A stretch of 9,678 bases of DNA from CAYUCE01 sp964443275. Lineage in GTDB: Bacteria > Bipolaricaulota > Bipolaricaulia > CAYUCE01. Shown here piece by piece: positions 1-6,311 of the stretch (positions are counted from its first letter, which is position 1; the number at the start of each line of letters is the position of its first letter). The notes beneath the pieces are model-generated. The model made no database searches, was not told the DNA's origin, and saw only the letters and a program-made list of their open reading frames with translations. Where the stretch lies: assembly GCA_964443275.1 (NCBI GenBank), contig CAYUCE010000065.1, positions 1 to 9,678 of the forward strand, written 5' to 3'. Position numbers and translations under genes: made by a program.

Positions 1-126
1 ATCACCTATGCATTTTTAGTGTCCGTTTTGTGTATTTTTATTTTGCCAAAAACAGTTGTCTCAGTCATATTAACGATTCCATCTTCTCTTAAAAGCTTCC
101 CATCTAAAGAGTAAGGTCACATCTAC

Positions 127-429
127 CTATTGAGAAACGGGTTCAATCGCTTCTAGTTTCTCTTTTTCCTCTTGCTGGCTATGATACAAGTCCCAACGCA
201 ACTGCAAGTTTAACCAAAATCCAGGTGATGTTCCGAAAAATTTTGCAAACCTTAGGGCGGTGCTTGGAGTTACACCCCTTCGTTTATTTACAATTTCATT
301 AACCCGCTGATAAGGTACATGGATCTCATCAGCTAACTTCTGTTGGGTTAAACCCATTGGCTTCAAAAAATCTTCGAGTAATACTTCACCTGGATGAGTT
401 GGTTCTCTATTTGTTGGTATACGAATCAT
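127..429 (-). CDS. higA: HigA-type antitoxin, XRE/Cro helix-turn-helix
   Basis: Antitoxin of a HigB/HigA module: it binds and neutralises the HigB mRNA interferase and, with HigB, represses the operon promoter. The 100-residue protein has the usual HigA (VapI-like) layout. The N-terminal THPGEVLLEDFLKPMGLTQ segment leads into a helix-turn-helix at about residues 27-48 (LTQQKLADEIHVPYQRVNEI), followed by the typical RRGVTPSTALRFAKFFGTSPGFW helix region. The ATG at 427-429 has a good ribosome site (AAAGGGG) about 7 bases upstream. It lies 18 bases downstream of higB on the same strand, so the order is toxin first, antitoxin second, which is characteristic of hig loci and unlike relBE or mazEF. 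Length and motifs match intact family members. The assignment is secure; whether the pair is active cannot be told from sequence. Confidence 0.93.
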   Translation of the reverse strand: MIRIPTNREPTHPGEVLLEDFLKPMGLTQQKLADEIHVPYQRVNEIVNKRRGVTPSTALRFAKFFGTSPGFWLNLQLRWDLYHSQQEEKEKLEAIEPVSQ

Positions 430-447
430 ATCTAACCCCTTTGACTT

Positions 448-741
448 CTAGTGGTAATCAGCAATTTCGACTTCTGAAGGCCCCGTTTCTGTCCAGTAAA
501 AACAAATCCGATACTGATCATTGATACGAATACTTCCTTGATTAGCCCGATTTCCACTAAGCTTCTCTAATTTATTACTTGGTGGTTTCCGTAGATCTTC
601 CAGAGATTCAGCTGAATCCAGTTGATCAAGCTTTCGTCTTGCAACACCCCAGATGCTCTTAGGGCACGTACTTCGAGCTTCCTTAGTGTTGTTACCGTTA
701 TAAATGTCTTCAACACCTTGATCCTGGAAAGATCGTATCAC
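448..741 (-). CDS. higB: HigB-type toxin, RelE/ParE superfamily mRNA interferase
   Basis: Toxin of the HigB/HigA pair; the family cleaves mRNA in association with the ribosome. The 97-residue product starts IRSFQDQGVEDIYNG, which matches the usual HigB opening (I-K-S-F-x-x-K-G-L-E-x-F). It ends with the conserved strand block SIRINDQYRICFYW, then EVEIADYH, the RelE-fold beta-sheet carrying the basic and aromatic residues used on RNA. The reading frame begins at a GTG (739-741), with no in-frame ATG upstream and no Shine-Dalgarno sequence. A promoter fits so that transcription would begin at or next to this GTG, suggesting a leaderless message. Homologues often have one or two extra residues before this point, so the exact start is less certain than the identity. 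Confidence 0.9.
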   Translation of the reverse strand: MIRSFQDQGVEDIYNGNNTKEARSTCPKSIWGVARRKLDQLDSAESLEDLRKPPSNKLEKLSGNRANQGSIRINDQYRICFYWTETGPSEVEIADYH

Positions 742-747
742 AATAAC

Positions 748-776
748 ATGATAGCACGTATAACATGCTATCGCAA
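748..776 (-). promoter_or_regulatory. higBA promoter with palindromic operator
   Basis: On the minus strand a -35 box TTGCGA (771-776) and a -10 box TATCAT (748-753) are separated by exactly 17 bases. The spacer holds an inverted repeat with arms ATAGCACG (751-758) and CATGCTAT (764-771), 7 of 8 bases complementary across a 5-base centre. The heptamer TAACATG is also directly repeated at 744-750 and 761-767. A palindrome inside the core promoter fits autorepression by the HigB-HigA complex. The predicted start point falls on or beside the higB GTG. Confidence 0.6.
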
Positions 777-952
777 GTATTTACGATAAAGAAAAGGACC
801 AGGAGAAACCCCAATCCTATCCTCAATATCCCACCATAGATGTTATATTAGCCGAGGTTAAAAGCCACCAAAAAACAATGTCTCAATTTCTGGGCTAATG
901 GGTATAATATTTCCAATAATTTAGCTTTTCTTTTGTTACCTCCAATCCAGTT

Positions 953-1737
953 TTATCTCATAAACTTCCTGGCAAATATGGCAATAAATGCTGCCCACAT
1001 GAGAGTTCCAAAACAAATATCGCTTCTACGCTTGCCAGGCTACGAAAAAATCCAGGTTTAGGTTGATAATCTCCGTAGCCCAAAGTGGTTGCAGTGACTA
1101 TACTGAAGTAATAACACTGTCCTGAAGTTTCAGCTCCTTTTACTCCACCAAAGATCCAGTAAACAAATGGGGAAATTCCTAAAACTATTGAGAACCAGCT
1201 TACGATGGTTTTTAATGGATATACCCCATATCCAAAAATATACTGAACAGGCCATTCTAGTGTTCTGGTAACCGGGTGCTTCTGTTTTCTCTTAGCTTCC
1301 ATCTCCCTATAGAAATGATAATCAGCTAATTCTCTGTCTCCCCTTCTTTCGTTTACTATCTTAGCTTCTCTGCAAGCATTTTCTTGGGCTTCCAGATATT
1401 TGAACTGCGCATTTTCAAAAGTGAGAGCGCTTATATTCTTAAAACTAAACCAAGCATCCCCTTCTATAGTTGCATCATTAAACCGAGTTTCCCCTTCTAT
1501 GGTCGCTCTTTGAAATGAAATGTATAGACCTACCTCCCTTTCAGAAAGGTCAAATCCAGGAAGTATACATCCATCGAAATTATTTTCTCCATCTTCAATT
1601 TCCTTATAAAACTGTTCTCTGGTTTCCTCTTCGGCTTTCTTTCCCCAATCTTCATGGAGTAGACAGTAGCCTTTTTCCGAACCTTCAAGAGCTTCTCGCT
1701 GGCATTTCCCACCATTTTCATATTCATATTCACACAT
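953..1737 (-). pseudogene. Pentapeptide-repeat / K+-channel-like membrane protein, frameshifted near the 3' end
   Basis: Two-helix potassium-channel-type protein with a soluble N-terminal region. Numbered from the ATG at 1735-1737, it has a Cys/His cluster (C2, C12, C25, H28: C-x9-C-x12-C-x2-H) and a pentapeptide-like stretch at about residues 75-112 with the unit ATIEG repeated. An EWPVQYIFGYGVYPLK junction leads to a first membrane helix (about 174-196), the selectivity filter TTLGYGD (217-223) and the start of a second helix. After EAIF the frame breaks at 1008-1014. Read as it stands, the protein ends in an unrelated tail at the TGA at 958-960. Shifting frame there gives GTLMWAAFIAIFARKFMR and a stop at 953-955, exactly the second pore helix expected. 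One base is missing, by mutation or sequencing error. The start at 1737 is preferred over an in-frame upstream codon at 1815 because the promoter lies between them and GGTGAG sits just before 1737. Confidence 0.8.
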
Positions 1738-1806
1738 AAAACTCACCACTGGAAAGTATAAGATGGTATTTAAAGTTTCCCAAACCAAGGCTTGGAAAAC
1801 TGAACT
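1738..1806. repeat. Direct repeat, unit 1: 5' region of channel gene
   Basis: This stretch recurs at about 6312-6374 in the same orientation. Shared words include CTCACCAC, GGAAAGTATAAG, TGGTATTTAA and TTGGAAAACT, with substitutions and small gaps between them. The similarity continues more weakly into the coding sequence on the left side. It marks a duplicated gene 5' end rather than a mobile element. Confidence 0.75.
1755..1783 (-). promoter_or_regulatory. Promoter of the channel gene, copy 1
   Basis: Minus-strand -35 TTGGGA (1778-1783) and -10 TATACT (1755-1760) with a 17-base spacer. The same arrangement and spacing are kept at 6329-6357 ahead of the decayed second copy, which supports a real promoter. 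The predicted transcript starts about ten bases before the ATG at 1737, leaving room for the GGTGAG ribosome site. Confidence 0.65.
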
Positions 1807-1859
1807 GAGGAACATAGCTCAAGAATTAGCCTGAACTGAAACAAATCGAACACCTTGCC

Positions 1860-1888
1860 TTGAAATCGAAAAACTTACAATATAAGAT
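1860..1888 (+). promoter_or_regulatory. Candidate promoter of the restriction-modification operon
   Basis: TTGAAA (1860-1865) and TAAGAT (1883-1888) with a 17-base spacer lie 22 bases ahead of the endonuclease ATG. A short inverted repeat, TTACA (1875-1879) and TGTAA (1888-1892), straddles the -10 box and could be an operator. The -10 matches consensus at only 4 of 6 positions, so this is a moderate call. Confidence 0.4.
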
Positions 1889-1910
1889 GTAAATTGTTGA
1901 AGGTGAAAGT

Positions 1911-2846
1911 ATGGAGAATAGTATGGAAATGCAACCAAAACTGTACACACGGAAGGAGGAAATTCTAAGTCACTACCGGAACAGAGCCTCGGAGTCGCTG
2001 AAAGAAATCAAACAAACCTACGGGGAAGAACAATATGAAAAATGCGCAAGAGCCATTGGTAAAGCGGTTCAGGAAACGAAAGATGCTATCATTAAGAGTT
2101 TAGTACAAAAAGCAAAGAAACAAGACTGGAATGATGAGGACACCCTTAACAATATACTAATGCTTACGTATTGTTGTTACATAGTAATGTTAGAGTACAG
2201 AAATGGGGTTTGGCCATATGATTATATGGCATTTTCCCGAAGAGTTGGAGAAATATGGGATCCATTTTGCCAGTTATGTTTTGAATACCCTATTGCAGAT
2301 GATATAGAGCTTTTTGTTCCTCCAGTTTTTGAAGATGTTAGGCAGAAACTAGAAAGAGAAATTTATGACTATATAAACAAGCTGAATATCACCAGCAAGC
2401 AAAAAGAAGAGCTGAAAACATACTATGACAAAGTCTGGCAATTAGTAAATTCAGGAGCGGTTAAACTAGAGCTTGATTTACATTTTGAAAAGGCCGGTAA
2501 AAAGCATGTAGTTGATTTCAAGAGCGGTTTTGGATCGAATGAAAAAGGTAACACGAACCGGCTACTCCTCGTAGCTGCTACATACGATATTCTTGAGGAG
2601 AACTATACTTGCGTGATGTTAGTTCGATCCCCTGAAGATGAAAACAATCAGTATTTTCAAATTCTGAAAAATTCTGGAATTTGGGAAGCCTACTGTGGGA
2701 AGGATACATATAATCAAATCAAGAAATACACTGAGTTCGACCTTGGAACTTGGATTAATCACCACGTAGATTGGGAAAACGATTTCTCTAAAGAAGCGAT
2801 CCAATACTTTCGTGATGAAGACCTGGTTAAATACCTAAAATGGTAA
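1911..2846 (+). CDS. Probable type II restriction endonuclease, PD-(D/E)XK fold
   Basis: Predicted DNA-cleaving partner of the methyltransferase that directly follows. The 311-residue protein has no signal peptide or membrane helix. I do not recognise its exact family from the N-terminal two thirds. The informative part is residues 186-205: LELDL, then about a dozen residues, then VVDFKSGFG. This reads as D189 plus D202-x-K204 of a PD-(D/E)XK nuclease core; the following NEKGN segment and a hydrophobic strand (NRLLLVAATYDIL) fit the fold. The ATG at 1911 is preceded by GAAGGTGA at suitable spacing; further in-frame ATGs at 1923 and 1929 are possible. The stop overlaps the methyltransferase start by 7 bases, so the two are co-transcribed and probably translationally coupled. 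The restriction role rests on the motif plus this linkage; the recognition site cannot be deduced. Confidence 0.75.
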   Translation: MENSMEMQPKLYTRKEEILSHYRNRASESLKEIKQTYGEEQYEKCARAIGKAVQETKDAIIKSLVQKAKKQDWNDEDTLNNILMLTYCCYIVMLEYRNGVWPYDYMAFSRRVGEIWDPFCQLCFEYPIADDIELFVPPVFEDVRQKLEREIYDYINKLNITSKQKEELKTYYDKVWQLVNSGAVKLELDLHFEKAGKKHVVDFKSGFGSNEKGNTNRLLLVAATYDILEENYTCVMLVRSPEDENNQYFQILKNSGIWEAYCGKDTYNQIKKYTEFDLGTWINHHVDWENDFSKEAIQYFRDEDLVKYLKW

Positions 2847-4384
2847 CTATGGAAACCATTGATAAGATTTACCAATCTTATTATACGAAATGCACTGCCA
2901 TACTTGACTATATGGTTGATCGTCTCCAACCAAAAGCAAAACAGCTAATCCTTGAACCTTGTGCGGGCAATGGAGTGTTCATTGAGGCACTTCTACAACA
3001 CGGTTCTAATTTTACAATCGATGTTTACGAACTGAATCCAGAAGCATATAAGACGCTAGAAGAGAGATTTTCACAATATGATAATATTAACATCCACTTG
3101 AAAGATGCAATCCTTGGAACAGAGCTACCTCTTTACACTCAGAAATATGATCGAATTATAGGAAATCCCCCCTATGGTGCATGGCAAGACTACGAGCGGA
3201 GAGATCAGCTGAAGGAAATATATCCGGAGTTATATATCAAAGAAACTTACACGCTATTCTTATATAAAGGCTTAGAGCTACTTAAACAAAATGGAAGACT
3301 GGTATTCATTATTCCGAGCACTTTTTTGAATCTTCACATGCATACAGCTCTAAGAAAAACCATATTACAAAATGCTCAACTAGAAGAGATCGCGATTTTC
3401 CCCTCGAAATTTTTCCCGGGAGTGAATTATGGTTATGCAAAAATGTGCATAATAACCCTAAGCAAAAACAGAGACGCTCGATCTAGAATGAACTCCCGAG
3501 TGCAAGTTTTTACCAATCTTAGCACCGTTAATGATCTTCACAAAATCAGGCAAGGTAAATGGAACAGCGATAACTTTAGGTTTTACGAATTATATCAGGA
3601 GGATATATACAGAACTCCCGATCATGCACTGTTAGTTCATCCAAATCCTAAAATTCCAAAACTTATCAACTCGTCAGATAAAACCATTGGGGATATTGCT
3701 GATTGCGTAACAGGTTTTTATTCAGGAAATGATAAAAAGTATTTAAGACGAGCGAACGAAGATGTTAGAGGAGGAAAAAGGTATAAAATAGTCAACAAGA
3801 ATCGAATATGTAAAGATCCCACAAAACATAGGAACATTCTGGATGGGATCGATGCATCAAAGTGCTTTGTACCAATAGTGAAGGGAGGGTCTTCGCGGTA
3901 CTATAAACCTGATAAATGGTATATGGATTGGAGTAAACAAAGTGTTGCTAAGTTCAAAGAAAGTAAAAAAGCACGTTTTCAAAATCCTCATTATTACTTC
4001 CAATATGGGATAGCTGTGCCAATGGTCTCTTCAGTTCCCATATCAGGTTCCCTAATTGAAAGAAAACTCTTTGACCAGTCTATAGTTGGAGTATTCCCTA
4101 AGAATAGTAGCTTGCTAATGTTCTTACTAGCATATTTTAACAGCGAAGTTTGTGGAGAGCTCATTTCAACAATTAACCCTACAGCCAATAACTCTGCGAA
4201 CTATATTAAAAAGATTCCTGTTTTTCTACCAGATGACCCCGTATTGGACCATATAAAGTACCTAACCAAGTCAGTAGTCAATCAAATTAAATCCTCAGGT
4301 GAGTACAAAGAGAGTTATCAGCAAGAATTGAACGAAATTTTCTGGTGTCAATTTAAAAAGCAATTCAGAACGATTAGAATGTGA
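2840..4384 (+). CDS. DNA adenine-N6 methyltransferase, gamma class (M.TaqI/PaeR7I-like)
   Basis: Modification enzyme of the restriction-modification pair; it methylates adenine N6 in the target sequence using S-adenosylmethionine. In the 514-residue protein the SAM-binding motif I is LEPCAGNGVFI (residues 38-48) and the catalytic motif IV is NPPYG (109-113), preceded by YDRIIG. Motif order I before IV, together with NPPY, gives the gamma class. LVFIIPSTFL (154-163) is a later core strand. The C-terminal half (about 230-500) looks like a TaqI-type target-recognition domain, with segments such as KWYMDWSK and a closing NYIKKIPVFLP. The start codon ATG (2840) lies inside the endonuclease gene; a second ATG at 2849 is equally possible. 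Neither has an obvious ribosome site, so expression likely depends on coupling to the upstream gene. Length is normal for the class and no break is seen. Confidence 0.93.
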   Translation: MVTMETIDKIYQSYYTKCTAILDYMVDRLQPKAKQLILEPCAGNGVFIEALLQHGSNFTIDVYELNPEAYKTLEERFSQYDNINIHLKDAILGTELPLYTQKYDRIIGNPPYGAWQDYERRDQLKEIYPELYIKETYTLFLYKGLELLKQNGRLVFIIPSTFLNLHMHTALRKTILQNAQLEEIAIFPSKFFPGVNYGYAKMCIITLSKNRDARSRMNSRVQVFTNLSTVNDLHKIRQGKWNSDNFRFYELYQEDIYRTPDHALLVHPNPKIPKLINSSDKTIGDIADCVTGFYSGNDKKYLRRANEDVRGGKRYKIVNKNRICKDPTKHRNILDGIDASKCFVPIVKGGSSRYYKPDKWYMDWSKQSVAKFKESKKARFQNPHYYFQYGIAVPMVSSVPISGSLIERKLFDQSIVGVFPKNSSLLMFLLAYFNSEVCGELISTINPTANNSANYIKKIPVFLPDDPVLDHIKYLTKSVVNQIKSSGEYKESYQQELNEIFWCQFKKQFRTIRM

Positions 4385-4392
4385 TGTACTGA

Positions 4393-4424
4393 CCCCTAAA
4401 TGGGACTTGACCTAATTTTAGGGT
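4393..4424. terminator. Inverted repeat between convergent genes, possible bidirectional terminator
   Basis: CCCTAAA (4394-4400) and TTTAGGG (4417-4423) form a perfect 7-base stem around a 16-base loop. A shorter palindrome, CCTAA-TT-TTAGG (4411-4422), is nested in the right half. It sits 9 bases after the methyltransferase stop and just before the end of the convergent membrane-protein gene. No long T-run follows on either strand, so intrinsic termination is uncertain. The leading TGTACTGACCCC also resembles the terminal sequence of some insertion sequences. Confidence 0.35.
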
Positions 4425-4444
4425 TCTGGGGGCAAGCTAGATAC

Positions 4445-5218
4445 TTATACTTTCAGCTGATTAGCGGATTCCTCCTTTACTGCTAATGTCAAAACACTTT
4501 CGATTAACTCTTTTACTTCCTCTTGGATTCGGATAAGTGCTTTGTATTCTTCCATAGGTTTTATAATTTTCTCAAATATCAAATCGTATAACTCTTCAGC
4601 ATTTTGTACATTTATATTGAGCTTGTTTCTAAACAACTTGCCTAGATTAATATCTGCCTTGTCCTCTGCGATCGATAGATTCTTAATACCATCAAGATTG
4701 TCTTCCAATACTTTAATTTGTTCTGACCGCTTGATGTTGGGTAAATACCTTGGCGTGCTTACAATTAAATTCACAAATCCGGTTTTATGCCATAAATCAC
4801 TGATTCCGCCGCTCCCATTTTTTACCCTGGTAGTACGAGATAAGTTTACCTTTTCTTTAAAGAACTTCTCCACATCCTTTTGGGATTTCTTGTCATATTT
4901 TCTTCTTTTCCGATTATATTCGCTTATTTTTTGGGTAAGCTTGATCATCCCTTCCCTGAGATTCTCACTGAATTAGTAGTGCTCTCCTCTTTGGCGAATA
5001 TTATTCCATTCCTTGATTGTTGCGAAATTAACTCTCTGTACTTGTTTAAGCGCTAACTTAAGGCTGTGATACAAAGGAATATATAAAGAATCGGATTTTT
5101 CTTTATTCCAACGCTTTTGCTGAATCCCTTTCTGGACTATGCAGGTAAGGGAACCACCGACCAGAGCACCAATAATAGCAACGAAAAGAGTACGGCCAAC
5201 TTCAATCCATGCGTCCAT
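4445..5218 (-). pseudogene. Single-pass membrane protein with coiled-coil-like tail, interrupted by one in-frame stop
   Basis: Product family not recognised. From the ATG at 5216-5218, which has a strong GGGGGGAT ribosome site, the protein begins MDAWIEVGR. It has one hydrophobic segment (LFVAIIGALVGGSLTCIV), then a basic, helix-rich tail with WNKEK and YIPLYHSLKLALK. After GEHY the frame meets a TAA at 4973-4975. Eight codons later, still in the same frame, comes an ATG (4948), and the frame continues for 167 residues of charged helix with Glu-rich heptad-like stretches, ending at 4445. A single base change (TTA to TAA) would restore one protein of about 257 residues, so a nonsense mutation is the simplest reading. 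The second part has AGGGAAGGG directly ahead of its ATG and might be re-initiated as a separate protein. It is convergent with the methyltransferase. Confidence 0.6.
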
Positions 5219-5238
5219 TTCAATCCCCCCTAAGTATA

Positions 5239-5267
5239 AATGTAACATAGTGCAGCTCCTAAATCAA
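5239..5267 (-). promoter_or_regulatory. Candidate promoter of the interrupted membrane-protein gene
   Basis: Minus-strand -35 TTGATT (5262-5267) and -10 TACATT (5239-5244), 17-base spacing, about 20 bases ahead of the ATG at 5218. Both boxes deviate from consensus, so this is tentative. The 180 bases to its right (about 5245-5425) hold no gene I can support. Confidence 0.35.
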
Positions 5268-5425
5268 AGCTTGTTGTCTCCGGCAAAAATCTTCTTTACG
5301 GAGAATGGCCATCTAAAGATGCAGAGCATCCTAAGGGGTGAAATTTTAGTCAGCCTATCGTGTTTAGGAAAAGGGATCTTTTGCATTGCTATTCTGGCAG
5401 TCAGAACGGTTTAAGCTCATCAAAG

Positions 5426-5640
5426 TCAGTATAATAAAAACAAGTACCCCCAACCCAAGAATCAAGCTATTAAGATTTTTAACGCACATACTCCATAGCC
5501 GAGGATATATTGAATAGGCCATTCCCAAAATCCACGTTCTATCATTCTTTCCTTTGCAAACCATTCAGCATGTTTGTCTACTACCGTGGTCAGTTTGAAT
5601 CTTCGCATCTAATCTGAAATTTTCAAGATTTAAATAGCTG
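5426..5640 (-). pseudogene. C-terminal remnant of a second channel gene (copy 2)
   Basis: Minus-strand translation here, allowing frame changes, matches the linker and first pore helix of the channel gene at 953-1737. Residues SSYLNLENFRLDAKIQ correspond to the KYLEAQENACREAKIV region. A frame change follows, then DKHAEWFAKERMIERGFW, then EWPIQYILGYGV (5489-5524), which matches EWPVQYIFGYGV of copy 1 almost residue for residue. ALKILIA follows and the frame meets TGA at 5462-5464, after which FLGWGYLFLLY continues the hydrophobic helix to another stop at 5426-5428. The selectivity filter and second helix were not found to the left. At least one frameshift and two stops mark this as a dead gene. 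It abuts the stop codon of the XRE regulator gene, which separates it from the matching N-terminal remnant. Confidence 0.75.
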
Positions 5641-5641
5641 C

Positions 5642-5848
5642 TTAAAAATCGAATAAATCTTGAATAGGCACATCTAAAGCAATAGAGAGTTTATAGATCG
5701 TCTCTAAGGTGGGATTGCGTTCGGCTCGCTCAATAAAGCCCACATAGGAAGGATTTAATCCCGCTTTTGCTGCTAACTTATCTTGAGCCAACCCCTTTTC
5801 CTTTCGCAGTTCTCTAAGCCGTTTTCCAAACACTTTCTTAATATCCAT
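5642..5848 (-). CDS. Small XRE/Cro-family transcriptional regulator
   Basis: DNA-binding protein of 68 residues that is nearly all helix-turn-helix domain. GKRLRELRKEKGLAQDKLA is helix 1 to the positioning helix, and AAKAGLNPSYVGFIERAERN is the turn and recognition helix with the canonical SYVGFIER motif. PTLETIYKLSIALDVPIQDL is the closing pair of helices. Size and form match stand-alone SinR-like or phage repressors and the controller proteins of some restriction-modification systems. I chose the ATG at 5846-5848; a TTG two codons earlier is also in frame, and no strong ribosome site is visible. It is divergent from the zinc-ribbon gene, with the palindrome 5884-5898 between them, so it probably controls itself and that neighbour. 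Intact, while the channel remnant around it is decayed. Confidence 0.88.
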   Translation of the reverse strand: MDIKKVFGKRLRELRKEKGLAQDKLAAKAGLNPSYVGFIERAERNPTLETIYKLSIALDVPIQDLFDF

Positions 5849-5883
5849 AAACAACTTTTTAAGACATCAGCGACTGTGAGACC

Positions 5884-5930
5884 ACTACTAACAGTAGTAT
5901 TTGACATTAGCGGGGAGAATCTTTGATAAT
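5884..5930 (+). promoter_or_regulatory. Divergent control region: palindrome plus strong promoter
   Basis: A perfect inverted repeat, ACTACT (5884-5889) and AGTAGT (5893-5898) around AAC, lies immediately upstream of a near-consensus promoter for the plus-strand zinc-ribbon gene. That promoter has TTGACA (5901-5906), an 18-base spacer and GATAAT (5925-5930). The palindrome is the best candidate operator for the adjacent XRE protein. A minus-strand promoter for the regulator was not clearly identified. Confidence 0.55.
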
Positions 5931-5959
5931 TAGGTAATCTATTTTTAAAAGGAGGTAAC

Positions 5960-6121
5960 ATGTACAAATTTAGGTGCAAAAAGTGCGGTAAACTATGGTA
6001 CTCAGAATCTAAGAGAGACGATCATACTTGCTCTGATTGTGGTGGGGAACTTGAATTGGTGGATAGAGAGAAACCTGCAGACAAAGGCGAGGATTCAAAC
6101 CGTAAAGATAATCTTAAATAA
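5960..6121 (+). CDS. Small zinc-ribbon protein, 53 residues
   Basis: Short gene with an excellent ribosome site, AAAAGGAGGT (5947-5956), ahead of the ATG at 5960 and a near-consensus promoter upstream. The product begins MYKFRCKKCGKLWY and carries two CxxC pairs, C6-x2-C9 and C24-x2-C27 (CSDC), spaced as in a rubredoxin-like or zinc-ribbon fold. The last 20 residues are hydrophilic and look disordered. Family members of this size bind one zinc ion and are usually of unknown function; DNA, RNA or protein binding would all be compatible. It is divergently paired with the XRE regulator, and together they lie between two halves of a dead channel gene. The coding signals are strong, so I regard it as a real gene despite its size. 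Confidence 0.75.
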   Translation: MYKFRCKKCGKLWYSESKRDDHTCSDCGGELELVDREKPADKGEDSNRKDNLK

Positions 6122-6179
6122 GCCTATCAATTTGCACTCGCACAGGTCTCTCTACTGACCAAAGTCAAAACTCTAGTTC

Positions 6180-6311
6180 AATCAATTTTAAGAAATTTGC
6201 CTAAAAAACCACCCTCTCAGATTTCCGGTTCCAGTTTTCATGAAGTAAGCAATAAGCTATTTTGAATTCTCACGAGCTTCTCGTTGACTATTTTCGCCAT
6301 CTCTAAGGAAT
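6180..6311 (-). pseudogene. N-terminal remnant of the second channel gene (copy 2)
   Basis: Minus-strand translation matches the N-terminal Cys/His region of copy 1. ENSQREAR (codons ending near 6272) corresponds to ENGGKCQREAL. After a frame change, YCLLHENW (6231-6254) matches YCLLHEDW of copy 1. The start codon is lost: where copy 1 has ATG after the GGTGAG ribosome site, this copy reads ATT (6309-6311). Stops follow in the NRKSERVVF stretch downstream, and similarity fades at about 6180. The first two cysteines of the cluster are not conserved here. With 5426-5640 it forms one broken gene split by the regulator and zinc-ribbon genes. Confidence 0.7.

Noticed and set aside
1..126. Minus-strand frame of about 20 codons starting MTETTVFGKIKIHK downstream of higA
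   Set aside because: Too short, no Shine-Dalgarno sequence and no recognisable motif; the interval has no supported gene.
742..957. Interval between higBA and the channel gene checked for a gene or terminator
   Set aside because: Apart from the higBA promoter there is no frame with start signals and no convincing hairpin followed by a T-run.
1515..1739. Overlapping reading frames on both strands within the channel gene
   Set aside because: They are shadows of the real frame, lack ribosome sites and encode His/Phe- or Lys-rich low-complexity sequence.
1738..1815. N-terminal extension of the channel protein from an in-frame start at 1815
   Set aside because: The conserved promoter (1755-1783), duplicated at 6329-6357, lies inside this extension, and the ATG at 1737 has its own ribosome site and the expected family N-terminus.
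4542..4976. Plus-strand frame of 144 codons opposite the membrane-protein gene
   Set aside because: Ser/Leu/Phe-rich mirror of a Lys/Glu-rich coding strand, no ribosome site, no domain.
5139..5414. Plus-strand frame of 91 codons across the membrane-gene promoter
   Set aside because: Antisense to a gene start with a strong ribosome site, and its own start has none.
5364..5564. Minus-strand frame of 66 codons over the channel remnant
   Set aside because: It is the wrong frame for the remnant; the matching frame gives EWPIQYILGYGV.
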